Positions 34,704 through 43,900 of a stretch of DNA of 54,236 nucleotides are shown piece after piece (the stretch's first letter is position 1; every line of letters begins with the position of its first letter). The translations under genes and the position numbers were made by a program. The stretch spans positions 1 to 54,236 of the forward strand of contig JACQGL010000247.1 in NCBI GenBank assembly GCA_016199525.1, in the 5' to 3' direction. The notes beneath the pieces are model-generated. The model was not told where the DNA came from and ran no database searches. It saw only the letters and a list, made by a program, of their open reading frames with translations. This stretch comes from Armatimonadota bacterium. GTDB taxonomy: Bacteria > Armatimonadota > SYMT01 > JACQGL01.

Positions 34704-35822
34704 TCATCCCGTATGCCGCGTTTCTGGTTCTTCCTGGCGCCTTTGCGCCTTTGCGCGATCCTCCGGCGTTCCCGGCTCCGCGAGTCGCTGTTCCAGTTTC
34801 GCAACGCGTTGTTCCAGGCGCGCCAGAGTCCGCAGCGCCTCGGGCAATTTTCCTGCCGCCGCCAGCGCACGCACGCGTTCCCGGTGTGGGCGCGCCGGAT
34901 CGCCGGACACCACCTGACACGGGGGGATGTTCCCCCATACCCCGGACTTGGCGGCCACCTGCGCCCCGGCACCGATATGGGCGTGATCCTTCACGCCCAC
35001 TTGCCCGCCCAGCACCGCCCGGTCCCCGACACGCGCGCTTCCCCCTAACCCCACCTGCCCCACGATCAGGCACTGCTCGCCGATGCGCGCGTTGTGCCCC
35101 ACCTGGACCAGGTTATCGATCTTCGTGTCCTGACCAACCTGGGTGACGCCGGTGGTGGCGCGGTCGATACAGGTGTTGGCGCCGATTTCCACCTCGTCCC
35201 CGATCACCACGCCGCCCACCTGGGGAACCTTCCGGTGGCCCTCTTCCCATACGTAACTGAAGCCGTCGGCCCCCAGAATCACTCCCGCATGCACGCGAAC
35301 CCGCTTCCCCACCTGCACTCCCGGATAGAGAACGACGTGCGGGAAAAGGGTTGAATCATCGCCGATGCTCGCCCCTTCGCCGAGCACACAGTGGGCGTGG
35401 ATCACTACATTCTTACCCAGACGAACGCCAGAGGACAGGACGGCGTAGGGAAGCACGGCGCACCCATCCCCTATCTCGACGCCCTCGGCAACCACGGCGG
35501 TGGGATGGATCCCGGGTGGGGGTCGGTCCGCCGGCGCGAACAGCTCCAGCAGGCGCGCGAACGCCAGGCGTGGATTGCGCACGCGGATGGCCGGCTTATC
35601 CACGGGGTCCGCGTCGAGATCCAGAAGCAGGGCCGCCCCGGGGCCCCGCAGAGCCGCTTCCCGGTAGCGCCCATCATCCGCGCGAACCAGACTACCCGGC
35701 CGCGCGTCCTCCACTCCGGTGGCAGAGGTAATCGGGAGGTCAGGATCGCCATCCACGATGCCTTGCAGGCGCTCGGCCAGCTCGCCCAGGGTGTAGACGC
35801 GAGGAGTTACGCTCTGTGCCAC
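34704..35822 (-). CDS. lpxD: UDP-3-O-acylglucosamine N-acyltransferase LpxD
   Basis: I chose the GTG at 35822, six bases after GGAGGTG-like sequence; a GTG two codons earlier lies too close. The 372-residue enzyme has a uridine-binding N-terminal domain (LGELAERLQGIVDGD) and a left-handed beta-helix of hexapeptide repeats (about 110-310). Typical LpxD segments are GADGFSYVWEEGHRKVPQ, GDEVEIGANTCIDRAT and KIDNLVQVGHNARIG, whose His is the expected catalytic base. It adds the second acyl chain in lipid A synthesis. The C-terminal helix ends in EDRAKAQRRQEE, encoded by another CTTTGCG-like repeat (34733-34761). Other lpx genes are not in the window. Confidence 0.95.
   Translation of the reverse strand: MAQSVTPRVYTLGELAERLQGIVDGDPDLPITSATGVEDARPGSLVRADDGRYREAALRGPGAALLLDLDADPVDKPAIRVRNPRLAFARLLELFAPADRPPPGIHPTAVVAEGVEIGDGCAVLPYAVLSSGVRLGKNVVIHAHCVLGEGASIGDDSTLFPHVVLYPGVQVGKRVRVHAGVILGADGFSYVWEEGHRKVPQVGGVVIGDEVEIGANTCIDRATTGVTQVGQDTKIDNLVQVGHNARIGEQCLIVGQVGLGGSARVGDRAVLGGQVGVKDHAHIGAGAQVAAKSGVWGNIPPCQVVSGDPARPHRERVRALAAAGKLPEALRTLARLEQRVAKLEQRLAEPGTPEDRAKAQRRQEEPETRHTG
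34733..34761. repeat. CTTTGCG-type repeat at the lpxD 3' end
   Basis: The plus strand reads CCTGGCGCCTTTGCGCCTTT then GCGCGATCC, a variant of the repeats at 12051 and 12721. It encodes the RAKAQRR tail of LpxD. Confidence 0.6.
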
Positions 35823-35967
35823 GCGCACCTCCGTGTCAGCGAATCACACCGGTTCGGCCATCCGGCCCGGCGTACCTCCGGTAGCCTGCTGCGGACCACA
35901 GGGGGCCGGAAAGAAAGATGCCCACTACTGGCTTCCGGCGAGAAGCAGTGTCGGAAGAGGTGCCGGG

Positions 35968-35986
35968 CCGTCTCTTTTCTCCCGCC
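35968..35986 (-). repeat. recurrent GAGACGG motif, copy A
   Basis: The minus strand reads GGCGGGAGAAAAGAGACGG between the coiled-coil lipoprotein gene and lpxD. It matches copies at 38097 and 46046 closely. Its role is unknown. Confidence 0.5.
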
Positions 35987-36066
35987 TTCGCGGTTCCTAG
36001 CGGCCTTTCCGTTCGTGAGCAACCGTACCATTGCCGCAGTTCTGCGCCCGTACAGGCCGCGTAGCG

Positions 36067-37254
36067 CTACGGCGCCCGATCCCGTCCGGCGAAGTAATCT
36101 CGGACCAGGGGAATAAACCGCGCCGTTTCATCCACCAGGCCCAATGCGGCAGCACGGCCGCCGAACACGGGCTCCATGCCCTGCTCCCGCGCCAGGGCAC
36201 GAACGGCGGCCTCGGCTTCCGCGCGCACGAGTTCGCGCAGCCGTTTCTCCTCGCGCTGCAGGCGCGCTACTTCGTCGCTTGCCGCGCGCTGGAAGCGAGC
36301 ACGCACACGCGCGCTGCGGCGGACTGTGGTCGCCATGGCGGCAGATAGGCGCTGCCGCTCCTCCAACCCTGACTGGAACGGCGCGGATGGGAACACCGCG
36401 GGCGGCTTCGGCGCCGGGATGGACCCGCGGATGCGCGCTTCCTCCTCTCTCACGCACCGCTGAGCGTCCGCCAACCGCTGTTGGATCACCGCGTCCCACT
36501 TCCGCCGGAATTCAGCGTAGGGAAGCGTCTGCTGCCGTGCCAGTTCTTCTGCCTGCCGGTTTAGCAGCTGCCGCAGCTCCTCCCGGCGCTGCTTCTCAAG
36601 CGCCTCCAGCTCCCGTTCCAGCGCCAGCCGACGGCGCATCCGGGCAGGCGATTGGCCCAGCGGATCGCCGGCGGCATCCGTTCGAAGAGTAGCGATGCGC
36701 ACGCGGAGCCAACCGATCTCTGTCGCCATCGCCTGGACGGCGGCCACGTACTCGCGCAGATGTCGTTCCAGCAGTGCCGCCCGCTCTTGCCGGATGCGAG
36801 CGCGGAGAGCATGCCACTCGGCGGCAGCCTCGCCGGCGGCCCGCTCCCGAATGATGGGCGCCGGATCGGGGCGCGCCGCCTGCCAGCGTGCCGTCGCATC
36901 CGCTTCCAGGGCCGGAACGTCCGGCATCGCCGGCTCTTCCGGACGCCGCGCGGGGGGCAGCACGACAATCGGCGGTGCCGTGGGCGCCCTGCCGATGCTA
37001 GGACCTTGCGCCGCCTGTGCCAGCGCTCGCTTCACGGCACGCCACTGCCCCCATGCCGGGTGCAGCGCCTCCAGCACCGGCAGTCGCACGTAAATGCGGC
37101 GAAATTCGGGGGCAGCACGGCATCCGGCCAGCATCCCGCCGCTAAGCGCCACGGCAGCGGCGGCGAGGCGGAGAACCCTACCCCGATACCGCTGCCGTTG
37201 CCAGCCTCGCCGGATATCCGCGCTATCGGCTTGACAGCTTCTTGACCACCGCAT
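36067..37254 (-). CDS. coiled-coil lipoprotein of unknown function
   Basis: The 395-residue protein has a long basic N-terminus (27 residues), then a hydrophobic core and a lipobox LAGC (Cys45), so it is probably a lipoprotein. The mature part is mostly charged helix with Arg/Glu/Ala heptads (about 150-340), like a long coiled coil, and one Pro-rich linker (about 85-110). The C-terminal end has GLVDETARFIPLVRDYF. I know no family for it. The ATG overlaps the end of the skp gene by 32 bases, so it is translated with it. Its place between skp and lpxD suggests a job in outer-membrane assembly, perhaps as a periplasmic spacer or chaperone-like rod. This is inferred. Confidence 0.75.
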   Translation of the reverse strand: MRWSRSCQADSADIRRGWQRQRYRGRVLRLAAAAVALSGGMLAGCRAAPEFRRIYVRLPVLEALHPAWGQWRAVKRALAQAAQGPSIGRAPTAPPIVVLPPARRPEEPAMPDVPALEADATARWQAARPDPAPIIRERAAGEAAAEWHALRARIRQERAALLERHLREYVAAVQAMATEIGWLRVRIATLRTDAAGDPLGQSPARMRRRLALERELEALEKQRREELRQLLNRQAEELARQQTLPYAEFRRKWDAVIQQRLADAQRCVREEEARIRGSIPAPKPPAVFPSAPFQSGLEERQRLSAAMATTVRRSARVRARFQRAASDEVARLQREEKRLRELVRAEAEAAVRALAREQGMEPVFGGRAAALGLVDETARFIPLVRDYFAGRDRAP

Positions 37255-37879
37255 CCGTCAGATCCCGCCCCCCGAACAGGACGGCGTCGCGATCCATCAC
37301 GAGCTGGAGGTTCTGCTCCTGCGCCACTTCGCTGACCAGCTTCAGCACACGGTTCTGCGCATCAGATAGCAGCTTCGCCTCCAGCGACTTGACTTTGTTC
37401 TGTAACTCTTGCTGGGTTTGCTGGAGCTGTCGCTTGCCGGCCTCACGGATGCGGATCACCTCCGCGAGGCGCTTCTTCTGTTCATCAGTGGCGTTGGGAA
37501 GGAGACCCAGCTGGTTGTACTCCTCATCGATCGCCGCAGATTTGCCCCGCAGGCTGGCAACCCGCTCCTTCTCCTGGTCGCTCAGCTTGGGCTTTGCCTC
37601 CAGGGTTTCCACCTCTTTCCTCTCCACCTCTGTTAGATAGCGGAGTTCCTCCAGATCCTGGAGCTGCCGATTCAGCGCCTCCGTGGTCTTGATTGCCTCG
37701 CCAACGGCGTCCTGCCACTCGCGGGTCTTTTTGACCTCATCGCTGACTACCTGGAGGTCCACGTAGCCAATCGTCGCGTCATTCTTCGCGGGTGCAGTCT
37801 TGGCCGGCAAGCTGCCAAGAAGGAGCGCCGTAAGCGCCAATCCGGCCAGCCCCACCGCCAGCCTTCCGTTCGCCAGCAT
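37223..37879 (-). CDS. skp: Skp/OmpH-family periplasmic chaperone
   Basis: The ATG at 37879 lies eight bases after AGGAGGT; an ATG nine codons earlier has a weaker site. The 218-residue protein has a signal peptide (MLANGRLAVGLAGLALTALL), then the Skp/OmpH core. This has a beta-strand start (IGYVDLQVVSDEV), two long helical arms with Glu/Lys/Gln heptads, and a closing strand region QNLQLVMDRDAVLFGGRDLT. Skp holds unfolded outer-membrane proteins in the periplasm before BamA inserts them. Its gene follows bamA here by 240 bases, the usual order. The arms are longer than in E. coli Skp (161 residues precursor). Confidence 0.88.
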   Translation of the reverse strand: MLANGRLAVGLAGLALTALLLGSLPAKTAPAKNDATIGYVDLQVVSDEVKKTREWQDAVGEAIKTTEALNRQLQDLEELRYLTEVERKEVETLEAKPKLSDQEKERVASLRGKSAAIDEEYNQLGLLPNATDEQKKRLAEVIRIREAGKRQLQQTQQELQNKVKSLEAKLLSDAQNRVLKLVSEVAQEQNLQLVMDRDAVLFGGRDLTDAVVKKLSSR

Positions 37880-38096
37880 TCTGATGTACCTCCTGGAACG
37901 CGGCATCTTCCAAAGTCTCCCGTATTCTATCAGATGACGATCCGCACGGGCAAGCAGCGCCCGCCACCCGAGCAGCCGTGGCCCGCGGCCTTTCCGAACT
38001 CAAGGGCGGATACGCTCGTCCCCAGTGGCATATTCTGCTGAGAAACCGAAGAAGTGAGGGGCGAAACCACTCGCTGGCGCCCGCATCGGGAGGGCA

Positions 38097-38115
38097 CCGT
38101 CTCTTCTCTGCCCGC
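38097..38115 (-). repeat. recurrent GAGACGG motif, copy B
   Basis: The minus strand reads GCGGGCAGAGAAGAGACGG just after the bamA stop and before skp. It matches copy A at 17 of 19 positions allowing two gaps. Its role is unknown. Confidence 0.5.
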
Positions 38116-38119
38116 TTCC

Positions 38120-39955
38120 TCAAAAGCTGTGGCCGATACTGAAGTGTGTCCGGGCGCCCTCTTGCCCCACACCGAAATCCAGACGGATAGGGCCGATGGG
38201 GGTTGCCACGCGCAGACCCACGCCCACTGCTCCCCGAGGCGAAAGGCCGGAGTGCTGCTCAAAACGGGTGCGCAGCGACTTACGGCGGAACTGGAACGCG
38301 CTCTGCGTGCCCCACGCATCCCCGACGTCTACGAACAGCACTGCTCCAATTCGCTCCGCCACCGGACGGCGGTACTCCGCGCTGCCCAGGAACATGTAGC
38401 GCCCCCAGAAGCGGTCTTCCAGGTAGCCCCGCAGCGACTCGGCCCCACCCAGGAAGAACTGCTCGGTAAACGGCAATCCGCCCGTCGAGCCGCCCATCAT
38501 CAGCCGGAAAGCAAGGACGGGGATCTTCTGGGCGTAGCGCTCACGATCCGGCTCCTGCTTATGGGGGTTCTGCTTTAGCCCCACGTAACGGCGCAGATCC
38601 AGCACCAGCTTATTGAACGCCCCGCTGCCGACATCTCCGGTGTTGCCGCCGTTAATATTGGCCAACCCGAACTCCACGCTGGCGTTCCGGATGCTTCCCT
38701 GAGTCGGGTTGGCGCTGTAATCGCGCGTGCTGTGGCTGAACAGCAGGGCCAGTGCGCCCACCGTGCCATCCTGCCGCGGGAAATCGGTTTCCTTAGGCAG
38801 CTCGCTGGTATCGATCAGCTCATAGCGGAAGCGAGTGGTCACATCCCACCCCAGCGGGCGTCCCAGGGTGAAGATGCCGCCCGTGTGCCGCTCAAAGTAG
38901 CGATTGAGGTCGCGACCTCGGCCGGGGATGCTCCCCAGGGAGCGGGAGAAGCGGTAGACAAGCTTGTCGAACAGATTCACGCCCAGCGACGTGCGGTCCT
39001 TCGTGAGCCATGGCTCAAAGAAGCTGAGATCCCAGCTCGGCCCGGCGGAGAGGAAGCTGCCAATCTCCCCCGAGATGCGAACCGTCTGGCCGCGCCCCCG
39101 AAAGTTGGTCTCGGCAATCTCCGCGCGACCCAGGAGCTGTTCGCGCGGGCTGTAGCCAACGCTCAGGGAGATCTGCCCCGTTCGCTTCTCGGTGAACTCC
39201 CAGGTGATAATCACCTTGCCTGGCTGGGAGACTTCCGGCCGTGGTGTGATCGTCTCAAACCACTCGGTGTTGCGCAGGTCCTGGTAGTCCCGCGCCAGTT
39301 GGGCGGTATTGTAGAGGCTACCGGCCTTCTGGCGCAGCATGCGGGTGACCACGCCCGGCCGCGTCTTGCGCAGGCCAGTAACCCGCACGGCCTCGATACT
39401 CACCTCCACGATCTGCGCCTTAAGGATGCCCTCCTGCTGGAACTGCTCCTCATCCGTATTGTCCAGCACATCCGCCACATAGCCCTTACTGCGATAGAGC
39501 TGGGAGACCGCCTCTACCGCGGTGTCCCAGCTCTTGACGTTGAATACCTGGCCTGCCGGCATGTGGATGGCCTGCTGCAGCTCAGCTTCCTTGAACACCG
39601 TGTTGCCGGTGAATTCAATGCGCTGAACAACAGGGTATTCCACCACCACGAACACCACCCGTACGCCGCCTTCCACGCTCTGAATCGCGGGATCGGGGAC
39701 GAAGCGGAACCAGCCCAGATCCTGGATCGCCTGCACATCGCGCTGCAAACGCGCCGTGTTCAGCTCGTCGCCCTCGCGCGTACTGACCACGCCGAGGATG
39801 ACCTCATCCTTGATCTGCTGGTTGCCCGCAACGCCCACGGAGACCACCCGCCGACCCTGCGCCCCGGCAGGGGCGGCCAGACAGATCAGCCACACGGCCA
39901 CACAGATGCCAACGCCGTGAGGCCATAGACTCGGGCGGCGCGGGGAAGAGTTCAT
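38120..39955 (-). CDS. bamA: outer-membrane protein assembly factor BamA
   Basis: The ATG at 39955 follows AAGGAG at nine bases. The 611-residue protein has a signal peptide ending near GAQG. POTRA-like domains follow (about residues 33-300, for example VVQRIEFTGNTVFKEAELQQ and ARDYQDLRNTEWFETI). The C-terminal Omp85 barrel (about 300-611) has the signature GGAESLRGY in its last third and ends in SIGHSF with terminal Phe. Three to four POTRA domains seem present, against five in E. coli. BamA folds and inserts outer-membrane beta-barrels. It lies between an ECF sigma gene and skp on one strand, with tamB upstream, matching the outer-membrane gene cluster seen in other diderm Terrabacteria. 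Confidence 0.95.
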   Translation of the reverse strand: MNSSPRRPSLWPHGVGICVAVWLICLAAPAGAQGRRVVSVGVAGNQQIKDEVILGVVSTREGDELNTARLQRDVQAIQDLGWFRFVPDPAIQSVEGGVRVVFVVVEYPVVQRIEFTGNTVFKEAELQQAIHMPAGQVFNVKSWDTAVEAVSQLYRSKGYVADVLDNTDEEQFQQEGILKAQIVEVSIEAVRVTGLRKTRPGVVTRMLRQKAGSLYNTAQLARDYQDLRNTEWFETITPRPEVSQPGKVIITWEFTEKRTGQISLSVGYSPREQLLGRAEIAETNFRGRGQTVRISGEIGSFLSAGPSWDLSFFEPWLTKDRTSLGVNLFDKLVYRFSRSLGSIPGRGRDLNRYFERHTGGIFTLGRPLGWDVTTRFRYELIDTSELPKETDFPRQDGTVGALALLFSHSTRDYSANPTQGSIRNASVEFGLANINGGNTGDVGSGAFNKLVLDLRRYVGLKQNPHKQEPDRERYAQKIPVLAFRLMMGGSTGGLPFTEQFFLGGAESLRGYLEDRFWGRYMFLGSAEYRRPVAERIGAVLFVDVGDAWGTQSAFQFRRKSLRTRFEQHSGLSPRGAVGVGLRVATPIGPIRLDFGVGQEGARTHFSIGHSF

Positions 39956-40056
39956 AGTGACGCACTCCTTGCAGGCCATTGAGCATACATGCCAGGGGGA
40001 TAGTCGGCTCATCCGCAACCGGTTGGATAGCCGCAGTAGCAGCGCGCCCGAACGCA

Positions 40057-40761
40057 TCAGCTCCGGAGGTAGGCCTTCAGCTTGCGCCGGAGCACCAACC
40101 GGCCGCGGTATATCCGGGTCTTCACCGCCTCCAGGCTCAGACCGGTGATGCGCGCGATTTCCTGGTAGGAGAGTTGCTGAAGATCGCACAGGATGACGAC
40201 CGTGCGGTAGTCATTCGGCAGGGCCTCGATGGCCCGCAACACGTACCGGTAGGTTTCCTTCTTGAGGAGTACTTCCTGCGGCGATTGCTCCCAGTCAGCG
40301 ACTTCCACGGGCCGGGCAGTCTCCTCCACGGGCGCGCGCTGCGAATCGAGTGAGGGACCCTCCACGGTGCGGCGGCGGTCGCGCTGCCGGTAGCGGTTCT
40401 TACACTGGTTTGTGGCGATCTGGCAAAGCCAGGTGTGAATCTTGCACTCGCCTCGAAAGGTGCTGAAGCTCTTATAAGCGTTCAGGAATGTCTCCTGAGT
40501 GAGATCAGCGGCTTCCTCACGGTCGTTAATCTGGCGCAGAATGAAGTTATAAATCTTCTTTCCGTACTTTTCGACCAGCCCGTTGAAGGAGAGCAGGCGG
40601 TCTTCATCGTTGGGCAAGGCGCGTCCGGAAAGGAGACCCTCCTGCACCTCCGACCCCGCGAGGGCCGAGGTGACGGTGGGCACCGCCGCTTCGCAGGCGG
40701 CGCTAGCCCCGCACTCCGTCAGCCAATCGCGCAGCTGCCGTGCCTGTTCAGACCGCTCCAT
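40057..40761 (-). CDS. ECF-type RNA polymerase sigma factor
   Basis: The 234-residue protein has sigma region 2 (about 62-135: YGKKIYNFILRQINDREEAADLTQETFLNAY and on, with the -10 reading helix TWLCQIATNQCKNRY) and region 4 (about 170-230: LPNDYRTVVILCDLQQLSYQEIARITGLSLEAVKTRIYRGR). Regions 1 and 3 are missing, so it is an extracytoplasmic-function sigma factor. An N-terminal extension of about 55 residues with two Cys is unusual. No anti-sigma gene is next to it. It sits between tamB and bamA on the same strand, so envelope stress control like that of E. coli SigmaE is a fair inference. The start has no strong ribosome binding site and may lie further in. Confidence 0.88.
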   Translation of the reverse strand: MERSEQARQLRDWLTECGASAACEAAVPTVTSALAGSEVQEGLLSGRALPNDEDRLLSFNGLVEKYGKKIYNFILRQINDREEAADLTQETFLNAYKSFSTFRGECKIHTWLCQIATNQCKNRYRQRDRRRTVEGPSLDSQRAPVEETARPVEVADWEQSPQEVLLKKETYRYVLRAIEALPNDYRTVVILCDLQQLSYQEIARITGLSLEAVKTRIYRGRLVLRRKLKAYLRS

Positions 40762-40908
40762 AAGCGCCAATCGAGTATTGCAAGGCGATGACCGCTCCCC
40801 CGCTCGGGCCACGCTGCCACGGCGGCACGACGCGCTCCGCACGCAGAGCCGTCCTCGCCCTCCCTGGCAGCCCGCCGCTCTCTTTAAGGATATTCCCTTA
40901 TTCCTCCC

Positions 40909-43900
40909 CTACCGGAACGAGTACCCGCCCGCCACAAACCACAAGCTCCGGTTCAGGGGCTGTTCCTGCCAGTAGCCGATCCGCAGCCGGGGCGTAACGC
41001 GATAGGAGATCTCCCAGGTCCGTCGCAGGGGCTGCTGCGCGCTGGAACTGAGTTCTTGGGTCAGTGATCCGTAAAGGTTCCCCACCAGACGGCGGCCTAA
41101 ACGCAGCTGCACCGGCTGGTTCAGGCCCACCTCGATGGTGAACACCTCAAGACCAAGAGCCTGCTGCACTGCCTGCTCCAAACGCAGCGCCAGACTCGGC
41201 ACTACCGCCGAGAACAGCGCGCGCCCGAAGTGCTCTGCCAGGGGATCTGCACCGGCGCCGCCTGCCAGTGCTTGCGTTCCCAGACCCAGTTGGCTGCGGA
41301 CCAGACTGGCGAGCTCCGTGCTGGGAAGCGGTGGGTTACTGGTAAGCTCGACGGTCAGTCCGCTCCCCAGCGATCGCACGCCGGTGGGCTGACTTGGTTC
41401 GAGCAGATCGCCCCCGGTGAGCATCGGCCCCGTCGGCTGGCCGCGCAGGTAGACGGTAACCTCGTAGGTCTCCACGTTACCACTCATCGGGCTCGGAGCC
41501 CGCAGCACGGTGGTGGCCGCCAAATCCACCCGCACCGGCGCAGGCATGGGTACGCCGGTGGGCTGCGGCGTGGCCCGGTAGGCCACCTCCAGGTCCCCCC
41601 GCACGTTGAAGCGCAGGGGTGGCAGCAGCAGCTGCCCGCGCACCGACACCCGGCCATCCACCCGCACTGTATCGAGCGGGCCACGAACACGAAGAACAGG
41701 AGGCCTTCCCTCGCCCCGCTCCAGACCCAACCGCAGCACAGGCGGGTTCTGAATCGTCACGTCCCGCCCGATGACCAGCCGTAGGTCAAACTCGGGGTTG
41801 CCGATCGGCGATCTGGCAACCAGCAGGGGCGCGGGGAACTCCGTGGGCAGGCGCGCCTCGGGGATCAGGATGGCGCCGCGCACCATCGGGTTCGGCCAGA
41901 CCCCCTCGATGCGCACCGGCGCCGGCGTCAAGTCCTGCGGGCTGGTCACCGACCGGAGAGTGGCGCGGGCAGCTCCCGCCTCCAGCTGCACATCGGCCAG
42001 CGATAGGGCCAGCGCCAGGCGGGGCGGCGCGTGGCCGTCCCGCTCGGCTGCCAGCGAGATTGTCCCTTCTCCGTGGAAGCTGCCGCGCCGGCCGGTATGT
42101 CCCTCAAACCGAGTGAGCCGCACCTCATCCCCTTCGAAGTCGGCCCGCGCCGCGAAACCGGTGATCGTGGTTTGCAGAGGAGTGAGCCGCAGCGCGTCGC
42201 TCTCCAGGGAGAGGTAGCCACTGTTGGCCGGATGGAGACCGGTGCCCGCCAAGGTGAGGCGGGCGTCCACGCGGCCGCCGATTGCTGCCAGACCGCCCAG
42301 CAGCTCCGCCGCCGGTGGCCAGCGCGAGCTGGGGTCCCGAGCGGTCGCAGCCTGCGTCGCAGCCGCCTGCGCAATATCGGCCAGCAGATCCGCGTTTTGT
42401 GGCGGTAGAACGATAGTGAACCGCCTCTCGCCCGTTTCGGGGATGCGCGGCGGGTTCCACTGGAACGGCAGACTGCCCTGAATGTTGAGGACGTGCGTGT
42501 GGTCGGGGTGTTTGGAGATGATCTGGGCTGGCGCCACGCGCAGTTCCCCGCGCGCTGGGTCGATCTGCACATCCGGGAAGGATACCTGGGCGATAGGGAG
42601 CCCGGCCAGCGTCGCATCGAGGATCTCCATAGAGAGGGTGAGATGAGGTGCGCGCGGGCGGCCGCTCGCCTCCCCCTTCAGCGAGGCGCGGCCTGCTAGA
42701 GGGCGCCATCTCCGCGCCGCCTCCCGCACCTCTCCAAACGGCAGATCCTCCAGTGTGGCGAGGTCCAAGTTGTGTACCTCGTACTGCACCGAAAAGAGAT
42801 CATCGTCGCTGCCCGGCCTGCCTTCTACATAGTGGCCGGTCAGGTGCAGGAGCAGCTCCTGGCGCGGCTGGCTCAGCGTCAGGTCGTTGAGTACCACCGT
42901 ATCCCCCGCGTACTCCACGTCCAGGCTGGCCTGCCCCGAAAGCGTTCGGGATGGTGCGGGGACGTTCCCGTCCGCAGATGCGACCGTCGCCCCCCACGCG
43001 AGCGCGCGCCCCGTCAGCCGCGCGTAGGCGCTCGGATCACGCCACCATGCGGCGCGGATCCCCGCCCACCGCTCCGGCGGGGTGGCGAGCGACAGCGGCT
43101 CCGGCAGCCGCAGCTCGACGACCCCGGAAGCCGTTCCTTGCAGAGTGGCAGGAAGGTGCGCCAGAAGGGCCTGGAATCTGCCCTGCCGCGGATCTTCCGC
43201 CGCGGGCGATCCGGTGAGCAGATGGTGCACGACGTCCAGGGGCACGTCCTGTAGCTCGATCCGGCCCGCCACTGCCGCCAGGTAGCGACGCCATGCAGGC
43301 GCGCGGGCGGCGGTCCCCTGGGGCGGCACTCCCAGCCAGACACCGTCGCGCAGCCGCACTACGCCTTCTCCCAGCCCGAAGTCCGCCTCTGGAACGGTCA
43401 GCGCGTCCCCCTGCGCCGCAAACCGCACGTGAACGGGGCCAATTGGCTGGTCGTTCGCCTGCAACGGGCCAGTGGCCAGCGTTCCCTCTACGCGGGGCGA
43501 TCCCGACTGCGTCGGGACCACCAGGGAAAGGTCCAGGCGTCGGAGCGATCCGTCGCCCACCACGTAGGCATCCACGTCTGGTAGGGCGCGGCGCAGAAGG
43601 GGCGAGAGCGGCGCGTTCTCCAGGGTGGCGCGCACCGCGAGCCACGGCGCTCCTTTGCTCTGCTCCCGCGACGGGAACGCCAGTGTCCCCTCGGCGCGCA
43701 GAACCGGTTGTGCGCCCTGGGGGGTCTCGGCGAGGAACGAGACCTTACCCGCCGCCCCCTGGTACGCGCCGCGTAGCGCCAGGGCGCCTACATCGAGGCC
43801 CCGCACGGCCAGGCCATCCACCCGCCCATCGAAGCTCACCACTGGCGCCCGCAGCGTGCCCTCCAGCCGGAGGTCGGCCTCCGTCAGCCTTCCCAGCACC

